Source: AP-15 sp963797115
GTDB taxonomy: Bacteria; Pseudomonadota; Alphaproteobacteria; ATCC43930; CGMCC-115725
Direction of reading: 5' to 3'
Assembly: GCA_963797115.1 (NCBI GenBank)
Contig: CAWCOH010000002.1
Location: forward strand, 1-64,000
DNA: 64,000 bases
The position numbers were made by a program, and so were the translations under genes. Positions 1-8,611 of this stretch are shown here, in pieces. The notes beneath the pieces are model-generated. The model was not told the origin of the DNA. It made no database searches and saw nothing but the letters and a program-made list of their open reading frames with translations. Positions within the stretch are counted from its first letter, which is position 1, and the number at the start of each line of letters is the position of its first letter.

Positions 1-1477
1 CGGCGCGGAAGACCTTGAGCGCGGCCGCCGCATGCACTGGGGGATTTACGTCACTGAAAGCCCATTCGTAAGCCGGGATTTGGCCGTTCGGATGGAGATA
101 CCCCTCGCGCAACAGGATTTCGACCTGATCCTTGGCAAAGTCGACATCGGCGAGCGCTAGCGCGCCACAATGGAAGGCAAGGTCCCAAGCGGCGAACCAC
201 GGATACTCCCAGCAATCGGGCATCGAGATGACGTCGCTCGCCTTGAGATGCTTCCAATAGCGGTTGCGGCCGCAGAGGCGGCTCTCGGGCGGTCGAAACT
301 TGTCACCCTTGAGCCAGCGCTCGACATCATAGTTGAAGAACTGCTTGCTCCAGATCATCCCGGCGAGCGCTTGCCGCAATATGCGGTGGTCGTCTGGGCT
401 CGCCTTAGGGAGCAGCTCGTCGAAGAAGACATTGGCCTCCGACCGCCGCTTCGAAAAGACGACCTCGCTGTCGGCGAACGGAGCAGGGATGGGCTCGGCC
501 GAGAGCACCAGGTCGAGCCGCGCCGACTGGCCGACCGCGACCTCGCGGACATGCCACGCGGCGAACTTGGTACCGGTGCAGTCGGGGTTGACCGCCGCCA
601 AATCGCCGGCGATGACGCGGCTATGGAACGCGTCCTTTGCATAGCGAGCGACATTGGACACGCCCCATAGCCGCTCGGCGTTGGTCTCGTTCTCGGTGAA
701 AAGCGGCTCGGCCGGATCGCGTCCGTAGAGGTGGTAAGCGCCGAGGGTCGGGTGATCGGCGCGGACCGCCCAGGCGGCGCCGGCCGGCACGGGAATAGCT
801 CGGAGCGACGGTTTTTCTTCACCCGCGTCCCAGGACCACGTGTTGCGGAACCACACGCTCGGCAGCAGATAAATCGTCGCGGTTTCCGGCCCGCGATTGT
901 GCGCCTCTATCCGCAAGTGGATTCTGGTCGGCGACGCCTTGGCGTAGGAGACCTCGACATCCCAGTAGCGGTCCTCGTCAAAGACGCCGGTGTCGAGGAG
1001 GTTGAAGGGCGCATCGCCGCGGCCACGGCGCCGGTTCTCGGCGACGAGGTGCTCGTAGGGATAGGCGGCCTGCGGGTATTTATAGAGATACCGCAGCCAG
1101 CTGTGGCTTGGGGTGGCGTCGAGGTAGAAGTAATATTCCTTGACGTCCTCGCCGCGATTGCCTTCGTTACCGGTCAGTCCAAAGGCCCGCTCCTTGAGGA
1201 TCGGATCGCGACCGTTCCACAGCGCGAGCGCGAAGCACAGCCGTTGCTGCTCGTCGCACAATCCGCCCAGCCCATCCTCATTCCAGCGATAGGCGCGCGA
1301 GCGCGCGTGATCATGGCTGAAGTGCTTCCAGGCTTCGCCATCGGGGCTATAGTCCTCCCGTACCGTGCCCCAGGCGCGTTCGGACAGATAGGGGCCCCAA
1401 AAACGCCAGTCTCCCGTCCCGGTCCGTTGCTCCTCGAGGCGCTGCTGCTCGGCATTCATCCGACGATCCCGTTTCAT
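1..1477 (-). CDS. GH63-like (MGH1-type) glucosidase, N-terminal part, runs off left edge
   Basis: The first 492 codons of a long minus-strand gene are present; the 3' end lies outside the window. The start is the ATG at 1477, preceded by a GGAG ribosome site. The reading frame carries the hallmarks of the bacterial 'glucosidase/MGH1-type glycoside hydrolase' proteins of about 880 residues: WGPYLSERAWGTVREDYS, HDHARSRAYRWNEDGLGG, ALWNGRDPILKERAFGLT and GEDVKEYYFYLDATPSHS near the N-terminus, then LLDTGVFDEDRYWDV and the beginning of the (alpha/alpha)6 barrel (WEYPWFAAWDLAFH near the window edge). Such enzymes are related to GH63 alpha-glucosidases and probably act on oligosaccharides or glucosylglycerate-type compounds; the substrate cannot be read from sequence. 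No signal peptide is visible, so a cytoplasmic location is inferred. Confidence 0.85.
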   Translation of the reverse strand, partial: MKRDRRMNAEQQRLEEQRTGTGDWRFWGPYLSERAWGTVREDYSPDGEAWKHFSHDHARSRAYRWNEDGLGGLCDEQQRLCFALALWNGRDPILKERAFGLTGNEGNRGEDVKEYYFYLDATPSHSWLRYLYKYPQAAYPYEHLVAENRRRGRGDAPFNLLDTGVFDEDRYWDVEVSYAKASPTRIHLRIEAHNRGPETATIYLLPSVWFRNTWSWDAGEEKPSLRAIPVPAGAAWAVRADHPTLGAYHLYGRDPAEPLFTENETNAERLWGVSNVARYAKDAFHSRVIAGDLAAVNPDCTGTKFAAWHVREVAVGQSARLDLVLSAEPIPAPFADSEVVFSKRRSEANVFFDELLPKASPDDHRILRQALAGMIWSKQFFNYDVERWLKGDKFRPPESRLCGRNRYWKHLKASDVISMPDCWEYPWFAAWDLAFHCGALALADVDFAKDQVEILLREGYLHPNGQIPAYEWAFSDVNPPVHAAAALKVFRA

Positions 1478-1526
1478 GTGTCGTCTCCGTTGCGTGATTG
1501 AAGTGGCCACCCCCGACGGCGCAGGT

Positions 1527-2105
1527 TCAGTACGGCACTCCATTGGCGCGCGCCTGCCGCAGCGCCTGGGCGTACCATTCGAGCTCGCAAAAAAACCGCT
1601 GGCTGTGCCGTTCAAACGCGGCGTCGGTCGGGTCGCCGGATGGCGTGAACGCATCCTGCACGCGCGGGATCGGCAACAGCGAGGGAATGCTCGGCATGCC
1701 GAGCTCAGCCAGCGTCATACGCAGCTGCATCGCGGCCCGCACCCCGCCGAACTGACCGGCCGAATAACAGACAATGGCCGACGGTCGAAAGAAGTATTCC
1801 TCGAGGAAATGGTCGAGCAGGTTCTTCAAGCCGGGGGGAATTCCATGATTGTATTCGCCGCTGACGATGGCGAATGCGTCGACCTTGCGATAGAGCTGCG
1901 CCAATTCCTCGAGCACCGGCGGAGCGGTGCCGCGCGCATATTCCTTGTACATGCGGTCGAGCAAGGGAAGGCGCTGCTCGGCAGCGTCGACCACGGTGGT
2001 TGTATGGCCGCGCCGGCGAAGGGCGCCGGTGAGAAAGCGGACCACCCTGATGCCGGCTCTCGCCTCGCGCACCGATCCATAGAGAATTGCGATATGCAGG
2101 GACAT
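1527..2105 (-). CDS. NADPH-dependent FMN reductase family protein
   Basis: A 192-residue flavodoxin-fold oxidoreductase. The start at 2105 gives MSLHIAILYGSVREARAG, in which the GSxR phosphate-binding loop of the NADPH-dependent FMN reductase family sits at residues 10-13. An upstream extension of the frame has no family similarity, and a GGAG site lies 11 bases before this ATG. The central SGEYNHGIPPGLKNLLDH segment (about residues 78-95) is the conserved flavin-contact region of the family. The protein should reduce FMN or quinone-like substrates with NAD(P)H in the cytoplasm. It is transcribed in the same direction as the glucosidase, about 50 bases away, so co-transcription is possible, but no shared function is evident. 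Confidence 0.85.
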   Translation of the reverse strand: MSLHIAILYGSVREARAGIRVVRFLTGALRRRGHTTTVVDAAEQRLPLLDRMYKEYARGTAPPVLEELAQLYRKVDAFAIVSGEYNHGIPPGLKNLLDHFLEEYFFRPSAIVCYSAGQFGGVRAAMQLRMTLAELGMPSIPSLLPIPRVQDAFTPSGDPTDAAFERHSQRFFCELEWYAQALRQARANGVPY

Positions 2106-2376
2106 GGTGCTGCTCCGGTTGGGAAGGCCGCTGCGAGAGCGGCAACGTCGCAACCGAAGATCGTCACGCGGCAGCGCCGAGTGAAATGCCGTATGGCTAC
2201 GGTATCGATGCTCGGCGGTTATCGCCGCCATTCAGCGGTCGATGCCCCGTGGGCATCACAACGATAGATCAACGGCATTTTCCGCGAGTTTTGCGGAGTG
2301 TTAGGTCCTCTTCCGCCGGTGCTGCCCAGCAGCCTCGGCGGCAGAACCTCGACAACTCGACGGAAAGGAGCTGACG

Positions 2377-3057
2377 ATGAGTAGAGATCGGATCGCCGCT
2401 TTAGCCGCTGCGGCATCGGCTGGTTCGTCCCGCGGCTCCAAGGTCGCGAGCGTGCTCGTCGCTGCTTCGTTCGCTCTGGCAATCTTCACCGGTTCTGCGG
2501 CAGCGCTGGCCGCGGATCCGGAGGACAGTGTGCGTAACCTCTACGAGACGTTGCTCCGCACGATGAAGGAGGGCCGGATCCTCGGGGAAAGCGGTCGCTT
2601 CGCGAGAATCGAGCCGGTCATTAACCGACTGTTCGACATCCCGTTCATGGCTCGGCTTGCCGTTGGGACCTCCTGGGCCTCTCTGTCCCCGGCACAGCAG
2701 CAACAGGTTACGGCCGCCTTCGGCAGCTACATCGCGGCGACTTATGCCGATCGTTTCGACAGCTATGCAGGCCAGCGGCTGGAAGTGAGCGGACATCAGC
2801 CCTCGGCTTCGGGCGCCATCGTCAAGACGCGCATCGTCAAGGGCAGCGGCGAAGCGGTCGGCATCGAATACCTGATGCGCCAGAACGGCGACGATTGGCG
2901 AATTTCGGATGTCTACCTTGACGGCTCGATCAGCCAGTTGGCGACCCAGCGCTCGGAGTTCGGCGCAATCCTGCGCCGGGATGGGTTCGATGGCCTGATC
3001 GCAACGTTGAACCGAAAAGTCAGTCTGCTCACGGGAAACGTGGCGAAGGCCTCGTAG
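2377..3057 (+). CDS. MlaC/HpnM-type phospholipid-binding protein, exported
   Basis: A 226-residue protein with a long Sec-type signal (hydrophobic stretch about residues 24-44, likely cleavage after the Ala-rich segment near residue 46). The mature part matches the MlaC/Tgt2 'toluene tolerance' family: VRNLYETLLRTMKEG, then a core with FDIPFMARLAVGTSW, and VKTRIVKGSGEAVGIEYLM followed by DWRISDVYLDGSISQLATQR and a terminal region about GFDGLIATLNRK. In this family the periplasmic protein ferries phospholipids (MlaC) or takes part in hopanoid export (HpnM). The start has a strong AAAGGAG site. No other mla or hpn gene is adjacent, so the specific lipid is unknown. Confidence 0.85.
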   Translation: MSRDRIAALAAAASAGSSRGSKVASVLVAASFALAIFTGSAAALAADPEDSVRNLYETLLRTMKEGRILGESGRFARIEPVINRLFDIPFMARLAVGTSWASLSPAQQQQVTAAFGSYIAATYADRFDSYAGQRLEVSGHQPSASGAIVKTRIVKGSGEAVGIEYLMRQNGDDWRISDVYLDGSISQLATQRSEFGAILRRDGFDGLIATLNRKVSLLTGNVAKAS

Positions 3058-3130
3058 CCTGCGCCCGGACTTTCTTTTCTCGGCGACCTGTTTGGGCCTA
3101 TCCTCCGCCTCGATTGGATGGTGCCCGGCG

Positions 3131-4066
3131 ATGGAGCTCTTCCAGGTCCGCTACTTTCTCGCTCTGTCGAAAACGCTGAATTTCACCCGCGCCGCCGAGG
3201 CTTGTAACGTCACGCAGCCGGCGCTGACGCGAGCGATTCAGCGCCTGGAGGAGGAGCTCGGTGGCGCGCTGCTGTATCGCGAGCGCAGCCTGACCCAGCT
3301 CACCGAGCTCGGCAAGGTCATGCTGCCGCATCTCGAGGCCGCCTTTGTGGCGGCGCAGACGGCGTCGGCACAGGCCGCAGCGTTCAGGCGGCGTGCCGAT
3401 GCGCCGCTGCATCTCGGTCTTACCCCGACAATATCGGCTCGCATCCTGATGCCGGTGTTGCGTGAGCTCGGGGACCGCATCAATGCGTTCGAGCTTACCC
3501 TGGTCGAAGGCATCTCAGACGCTCTGTTTGTGAAGATGCTGGATGGCGAACTCGACGCCGCCGTGGTGGCAGAGCCGGACAAGCTGCCGGAGCGAATCAA
3601 CCGCTGGCTGCTCTTCGAGGATCGCTACGTTGTGCTGTGCGAACCGGGCCATCGGCTTGCTCAGCTTGGCGAGGTCTCGGCGTCGATGCTTGCCGAAGAA
3701 GGCGTTCTCCTCCGGTCGCAAGAGGGAAGCGATTTCGACAGGTTGCTCGCCCGCTTACCTCTTGCCGCGGACAGTGAACGGAGCAGCCGTCATCGCGGCG
3801 GCAACGAGGATCATGTCGAGCAAATGGTCGCGGCCGGTCTCGGCGTCGCCGTTTCGGCCGCCAGCCAGCCCGTTGCGCCGGGCATAGCCGTCGTCCCACT
3901 CGCCGATCCGGACGCTATACGGCCGATCATCGTCACCGCGGTGGCGGGGCGCCCGCACAGCCCCTGCCTTGCGACTTTTCTGAAGCTGATGCGGGCGCGC
4001 GACTGGAGGAGCGCCACGGAAGATTCGCGCAGTGCCGCTGCCCTGCCGGAGGCATCAAAACCATGA
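3131..4066 (+). CDS. LysR-family transcriptional regulator
   Basis: A 311-residue LTTR. The ATG at 3131 gives MELFQVRYFLALSKTLNFT, which is the normal LysR N-terminus, so the longer upstream frame is not used. The winged HTH spans residues 1-60 (AAEACNVTQPALTRAIQRLE), followed by the linker helix and a periplasmic-binding-like effector domain (about 90-295). It is followed 95 bases later by a peroxiredoxin gene on the same strand. This pairing resembles OxyR-ahpC/LysR-peroxiredoxin arrangements, so a role in peroxide or thiol-stress control is plausible. I do not see an OxyR-type Cys pair, and the effector is unknown. The HTH is very similar to that of the broken LysR remnant at 4851-5234. 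Confidence 0.9.
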   Translation: MELFQVRYFLALSKTLNFTRAAEACNVTQPALTRAIQRLEEELGGALLYRERSLTQLTELGKVMLPHLEAAFVAAQTASAQAAAFRRRADAPLHLGLTPTISARILMPVLRELGDRINAFELTLVEGISDALFVKMLDGELDAAVVAEPDKLPERINRWLLFEDRYVVLCEPGHRLAQLGEVSASMLAEEGVLLRSQEGSDFDRLLARLPLAADSERSSRHRGGNEDHVEQMVAAGLGVAVSAASQPVAPGIAVVPLADPDAIRPIIVTAVAGRPHSPCLATFLKLMRARDWRSATEDSRSAAALPEASKP

Positions 4067-4161
4067 CGAACGGTAATTGGAGGTTCACCAGAGAGGCGGC
4101 CATCTTCGGGACAAGCGCTCTGGCGCGCCGCGCGTTAACCGATACAGCCTAAGAGAAACAA

Positions 4162-4824
4162 ATGTCACTCGGCGACGACTTGGACAAAATCCGCGAGCAG
4201 GGCTCGGCAAACGACAAAATACGTGTTGCTTACAAGTCGATGGTCGGACAACTCGGGCGCGCCGAGGCAGCCGGGCGCGCGCTCAAGATCGGCGACACCA
4301 TGCCGGGTTTCTTGCTGCCCAACGCCGAAGGGCGCCTGGTGTTTTCGGACAACCTGCTCAGGCAGGGGCCGCTCGTGGTCAATTTCTTTCGTGGCAATTG
4401 GTGCCCGTATTGCCGGCGGACGCTGGAGGCGCTTGAGACGGCGTTGCCGGCGATCGAAGGGACAGGCGGGCATCTGGTCGCGCTGACGCCCGACACCGGC
4501 TCTCACTTTGCCGAGACGAAGGGGCGGCACGGTCTGACCTATGACATCCTGTCGGACGTCGATGGCGCAGTGGGGCTTCAGTTCGGAGTGCTCTTTCGTG
4601 CGCCCCAGCCTTATCGCGAGCTTCTCGCCAGCTTAGGTATCGATCTCGAGGAGCGGCATGGCAACTCCGGCTGGTTCATCCCGATACCGGCCACCTTTGT
4701 CGTCGATCAGTCAGGAGTCATTCGCTACGCCTTCGTGAACGTGGATTTCACTCGCCGGGCGGAGCCCGAAGAGGTCGTCGACGTATTGCGCGCATTAAGC
4801 GGACGGCAAAACACCTGCGGTTAA
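4162..4824 (+). CDS. Peroxiredoxin-like (AhpC/TSA) family protein
   Basis: A 220-residue thioredoxin-fold protein. GDTMPGFLLPNAEGRLVF (about 44-61) is the strand and loop that open the AhpC/TSA fold, and the active site is NWCPYCRR, with Cys81 and Cys84 forming a CxxC rather than a lone peroxidatic Cys. The later segment FIPIPATFVVDQSGVIRYAFVN is the usual beta-hairpin. The family reduces hydroperoxides using thioredoxin or a comparable donor, in the cytoplasm since no signal peptide is present. It lies directly downstream of a LysR gene on the same strand and is probably under its control. The start has only a weak purine-rich site (AGAGA). Confidence 0.88.
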   Translation: MSLGDDLDKIREQGSANDKIRVAYKSMVGQLGRAEAAGRALKIGDTMPGFLLPNAEGRLVFSDNLLRQGPLVVNFFRGNWCPYCRRTLEALETALPAIEGTGGHLVALTPDTGSHFAETKGRHGLTYDILSDVDGAVGLQFGVLFRAPQPYRELLASLGIDLEERHGNSGWFIPIPATFVVDQSGVIRYAFVNVDFTRRAEPEEVVDVLRALSGRQNTCG

Positions 4825-4850
4825 TCATGCTGCTTTGGGAGTCTCGTCAT

Positions 4851-5234
4851 TCAGCCTGCCTCCGCGGCGCCGCTCCCTGACCAGTCGTAAGACCGGATCG
4901 CGCGGATAAAGGTCATCACCGCCGGCGAAAAGCGCCGCCCCGACATCGAAACCAGCGAGACCCGCCGGGATACCTCCGGACCGCTGACCGGCTGCGTGCG
5001 CACGCCGGGGACGGTCGCGAGAATTCGGGCAGGAAGCAAACGCCGAACCCGGCGGCGACCATCATCTGTATCCAGTCCTCGCGCTCGCGGCTCAGCAACA
5101 GACCGCCGAGTTCCTCCTCGAGCTGGTATTGCACGCGTCAGCGCCGGCTGTGAGACATTGCAGTGCTCCGCCACCCGCGTGAAGTTCAAGGTTTCCGCGA
5201 CCGTCAGGAAATAGCGGACCTGGTGCATTTCCAT
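4851..5234 (-). pseudogene. LysR-family regulator, internally deleted and frameshifted
   Basis: The frame opens with an intact LysR start (MEMHQVRYFLTVAETLNFT, then EHCNVSQPALTRAI). The next conserved piece, QLEEELGGLLLSRERE, lies in another frame, and it runs directly into DWIQMMVAAGFGVCFLPE, which in a normal LysR lies about 130 residues later. The last part (MSGRRFSPAVMTFIRAIRSYDW) is a normal LysR C-terminus in the first frame again. The gene has therefore lost most of its effector domain and carries compensating frameshifts. It sits divergently 160 bases from the SDR/GMC operon, where a LysR activator would be expected, so it was probably that operon's regulator. Confidence 0.85.
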
Positions 5235-5395
5235 CTCGGAACGTTAGCTGCTGTTGGATTGCCGGTTGAAGTCACGACGGCGCGAACGGGGTTGGGTATT
5301 GGCGATAGACCCGACGCATTGAAACCATCACCGAGCGGCATTTCCGGTGATCGCGCCGGGTTGCTACCTCTTCGCCATAGGTAATGGAGGGGTAG

Positions 5396-6241
5396 ATGGA
5401 CATCAGGGAAACCACAGTGATTAGCCGGCACGGCGTTGCGGCGATGCCGCTGATGGGCCAGAAAGCCCTCGTCACCGGCGCCAACTCCGGGATCGGCAAG
5501 GCGGTCGCCATCGCGATGGCCGAAGCAGGCGCCGCCGTCGCCGTCAATTATGTCGCGGGCGAAGAGCAAGCCCATGCCGTTACTGCCCAGATTAACGGCT
5601 TCGGCGGCACCGCGATCGCCTTGCGCGCCGACGTTTCGGACGAGCATCAGGTCGCGGAAATGTTCGAGGAAGCGTGCGCCGAATTCGGCACGCTCGACAT
5701 CGTCGTCGCCAATGCCGGCCTGCAGCGGGACGCGCCCTTCGCGGAAATGACGCTGGCGCAGTGGAACACGGTCGTCAATGTCAACCTGACCGGCCAGTTC
5801 CTGTGTGCGCGTGAGGCTGTTCGAGAGTTTCTGCGGCGTGGCTGCAGACCGCAGATCTCGCGGGCGCTCGGCAAGATTATCTGCATGAGCTCGGTGCACG
5901 AGGTCATTCCGTGGGCCGGTCACGCCAATTACGCGGCCTCCAAGGGCGGCGTGATGATACTGATGAAAACGATCGCCCAGGAGCTGGCGCCGCAGGGCAT
6001 CCGCGTCAACGGGCTGGCGCCGGGCGCGACCCGCACGCCGATCAACACCGAAGCGTGGTCGACGCCCGAGGCCTACGAGGCGCTGATGCGGCTGGTCCCC
6101 TATAAGCGCATCGGTGAGCCGGACGACATCGCCCGCGCCGCCGTGTGGCTTGCCTCCGACGAGAGCGACTACGTTAACGGGGTTACGCTGTTTGTCGACG
6201 GCGGCATGACGCTGTACCCGGAATTTGCTTCCGGAGGCTGA
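5396..6241 (+). CDS. SDR oxidoreductase (glucose 1-dehydrogenase-like)
   Basis: A 281-residue classical short-chain dehydrogenase. TGANSGIG (28-35) is the dinucleotide-binding loop, NAG follows near residue 104, an ICMSS serine near 163, and YAASK holds the catalytic Tyr/Lys pair near 179-183. The C-terminus GVTLFVDGGMTLYPEF is typical of glucose 1-dehydrogenase and related sugar or polyol dehydrogenases. The start has a strong GGAGGGG site. It is the first gene of a run in which the next four genes overlap or nearly abut (an aquaporin-like channel, a GMC oxidoreductase, a VOC protein and an MFS protein), which suggests oxidation of a sugar or polyol. The substrate is not determinable here. 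Confidence 0.9.
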   Translation: MDIRETTVISRHGVAAMPLMGQKALVTGANSGIGKAVAIAMAEAGAAVAVNYVAGEEQAHAVTAQINGFGGTAIALRADVSDEHQVAEMFEEACAEFGTLDIVVANAGLQRDAPFAEMTLAQWNTVVNVNLTGQFLCAREAVREFLRRGCRPQISRALGKIICMSSVHEVIPWAGHANYAASKGGVMILMKTIAQELAPQGIRVNGLAPGATRTPINTEAWSTPEAYEALMRLVPYKRIGEPDDIARAAVWLASDESDYVNGVTLFVDGGMTLYPEFASGG

Positions 6242-6242
6242 G

Positions 6243-7052
6243 ATGATCGCAGCCGTCGATGCGCTGCGGCGCCACTGGCCGGAATATCTGATCGAGGCGG
6301 CAGGCCTCGGGGTGTTCATGATCGTGGCCGGTATCTGCGTGGTGCTGCTGGAGCACCCCCGATCGGGACTCGTTCAGACCATACCGAACGCCGATCTCCG
6401 CCGCGCCCTGATCGGCATCGCGATGGGGGCGACGGCAGTGGCGATTATCTATTCGCCCTGGGGCCGGCAGTCCGGCGCGCACTTGAACCCCGCGGTAACT
6501 CTGACCTTTCTTCGCCTGGGGAAAGTCGCGCCAGCCGACGCGCTGTTCTACGTGCTGGCGCAGTTCGCCGGCGGTGCTGGCGGCACATTGCTGCTGTCGG
6601 CAATACTGGGTGAACGGTTCACCCTGCCGCCGATCTCGGCAGTCGCGACCCTGCCGGGTCAGCCGGGCGAGCTCGTCGCCTTCGGCGCGGAAGTCGCGAT
6701 CGCCTTTGCCTTGATGGCGACGGTGCTCGCGACCAATGCGTCGGCGCGGCTGATGCGCTGGACCGGGGTCTGCGCCGGTCTTCTGGTGGCGATCTCCATC
6801 AGCCTCGAGGCGCCGCTGTCAGGCATGAGCCTCAACCCCGCTCGCAGCGTCGCGTCGGCGGTGCCGAGCGGGCTCTGGCACGGCATCTGGATCTACCTGA
6901 CGGCGCCCCTGATCGGGATGCTCCTCGCAGGCGAGCTGCATGTCAGGCTCGGCCGCCGGACACCCTGTGCCAAACTTCACCACGACACTCACCATCGCTG
7001 CATCTTCCACTGCAATTTCGCCGGCATGCCGGCCGAGGGAGTTTCCCGATGA
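6243..7052 (+). CDS. Aquaporin / MIP-family channel
   Basis: A 269-residue membrane protein with about six helices and the two half-membrane loops of the major intrinsic protein family: HLNPAVT in the first half and SLNPARS in the second, matching the paired NPA motifs. The ATG at 6243 lies one base after the stop of the SDR gene, so the two are translationally coupled. The family conducts water, glycerol or other small neutral solutes across the inner membrane. In this operon it may pass the substrate or product of the neighbouring SDR and GMC enzymes (inference). The last 30 residues (His- and Cys-rich) are not typical of the family. Confidence 0.88.
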   Translation: MIAAVDALRRHWPEYLIEAAGLGVFMIVAGICVVLLEHPRSGLVQTIPNADLRRALIGIAMGATAVAIIYSPWGRQSGAHLNPAVTLTFLRLGKVAPADALFYVLAQFAGGAGGTLLLSAILGERFTLPPISAVATLPGQPGELVAFGAEVAIAFALMATVLATNASARLMRWTGVCAGLLVAISISLEAPLSGMSLNPARSVASAVPSGLWHGIWIYLTAPLIGMLLAGELHVRLGRRTPCAKLHHDTHHRCIFHCNFAGMPAEGVSR

Positions 7053-8611
7053 GCACTGATCATTACGATGTCATCATCATCGGCAGCGGTGCCGGCGGCG
7101 GGACGCTAGCCTACCGGCTCGCCCCGTCGGGCAAGCGCATCCTGATCCTCGAGCGCGGCGGCTATCTGCCGCGCGAGCGCGAGAATTGGAGTGCCGAGGC
7201 GGTCTTCGGCGACGAGCGCTACAAGGCCCGCGAAACCTGGCACGACAAGGACGGTCGTCCTTTCCATCCCGGCATTCACTACTGGGTCGGCGGCAACACA
7301 AAGATGTACGGCGCGGTGCTGCTGCGCCTGCGCGAGCGGGATTTCACGGCAGTGCGCCACGCCGACGGCATCTCGCCCGCGTGGCCGCTATCATACCGCG
7401 ATCTCGCGCCGTACTATACCGAGGCCGAGCGGCTCTATCACGTGCACGGGCGGCGCGGCAGCGATCCGACCGAGCCGCCCTGCGACGAGCCCTACCCATT
7501 TCCGGCGATTTCGCACGAGCTGCGCATCCAGCAGCTCGCGGACGATCTCGCGCGTGCCGGGCATCGCCCGTTCCCGCTGCCGGTCGGGATCATGCTTGAT
7601 GAGCACCGTGCGGAGGACAGCCACTGCATCCGCTGCAGCACTTGCGACGGCTTTCCTTGTCTCGTGCAGGCCAAAGCCGACGCGCATGTCGTCGCTGTTA
7701 AGCCCGCACTGCAATACCCGAATGTGACTTTGCTGACCGATGCCTATGTCGAGCGGATCGAGACCAGCGCAACCGGTCGCGAGGCGCGAGAGGTCGTGGT
7801 TCGGCGGGGCGGGGAAGCCGAACGATATTGCGCCGATATCGTCGTTGTCGCCTGCGGTGCGATCAATTCGGCGGCGTTGCTGCTGCGCTCGGCGAATACC
7901 GTGCACCCCGACGGATTGGCGAACGGCTCGGGCGTCCTCGGGCGCCATTACATGTGCCACAACAACTCGGCGCTGATCGCGATCTCCCGTCAGCCGAACC
8001 CGACCTGCTTTCAGAAGACCTTGGGGCTCAATGACTTCTATTTTGGCTCCGAGGACGAGGATGTTCCGCTCGGCCACATCCAGATGCTCGGCAAGACCGA
8101 CGCGGCGATGTTTCGCGGCGAAAGCCACGGGCTCTTGCCCGGCTTTGCCGCCGGCAAGCTCGCTAGCCACGCGCTCGATTTCTGGCTCACCTCGGAGGAT
8201 CTGCCGAACCCCGAAAACCGGGTGTTGCTCGATCGCGACGGAAGCATTCGCCTCCACTACACCCCCAGCAACCTCGGCCCGCATGGCAGGCTAACCAGGA
8301 AGCTCCGACACCTGCTCGAGCACATTGGCTGCGAGCCGCATCTGCTGCCGCAGAACGCCTATTTCGGAAAGCGCCTGCCGATTGCCGGCACCGGCCATCA
8401 GAACGGCACCATCCGCTTTGGCCACGATCCAAAAAGTTCGGCACTCAATGTGACCTGTCGGGCCCACGAGGTCGATAACCTCTATGTTGTCGACGGCAGC
8501 TTCTTCGTCTCCAGTGCAGCGGTGAACCCGACTCTGACGATCATCGCCAACGCACTCAGGGTCGGCGACCATCTTCTCGACCGGCTCGGTGCCGGGAGTC
8601 TCCCGCAATGA
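7049..8611 (+). CDS. GMC-family oxidoreductase
   Basis: A 520-residue FAD-dependent glucose-methanol-choline oxidoreductase. The N-terminus has the FAD-binding GSGAGGG loop at residues 12-18. The middle has a Cys cluster, CIRCSTCDGFPC (about 192-203), found in bacterial GMC dehydrogenases. The C-terminus has the family signature with VVDGSFFVSSAAVNPT followed by LTIIANALR. Members oxidise alcohols, sugars or sterols; the electron acceptor is unknown. It overlaps the upstream channel gene by ATGA and the downstream VOC gene by ATGA, so it sits in the middle of a coupled operon. No Tat signal is seen, so a cytoplasmic location is inferred. Confidence 0.92.
   Translation: MSTDHYDVIIIGSGAGGGTLAYRLAPSGKRILILERGGYLPRERENWSAEAVFGDERYKARETWHDKDGRPFHPGIHYWVGGNTKMYGAVLLRLRERDFTAVRHADGISPAWPLSYRDLAPYYTEAERLYHVHGRRGSDPTEPPCDEPYPFPAISHELRIQQLADDLARAGHRPFPLPVGIMLDEHRAEDSHCIRCSTCDGFPCLVQAKADAHVVAVKPALQYPNVTLLTDAYVERIETSATGREAREVVVRRGGEAERYCADIVVVACGAINSAALLLRSANTVHPDGLANGSGVLGRHYMCHNNSALIAISRQPNPTCFQKTLGLNDFYFGSEDEDVPLGHIQMLGKTDAAMFRGESHGLLPGFAAGKLASHALDFWLTSEDLPNPENRVLLDRDGSIRLHYTPSNLGPHGRLTRKLRHLLEHIGCEPHLLPQNAYFGKRLPIAGTGHQNGTIRFGHDPKSSALNVTCRAHEVDNLYVVDGSFFVSSAAVNPTLTIIANALRVGDHLLDRLGAGSLPQ

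Noticed and set aside
5204..6319. A 371-codon minus-strand frame opposite the SDR gene
   Set aside because: It is exactly antisense to a gene with all SDR motifs; high GC in third positions keeps the other strand open. No domain in it.
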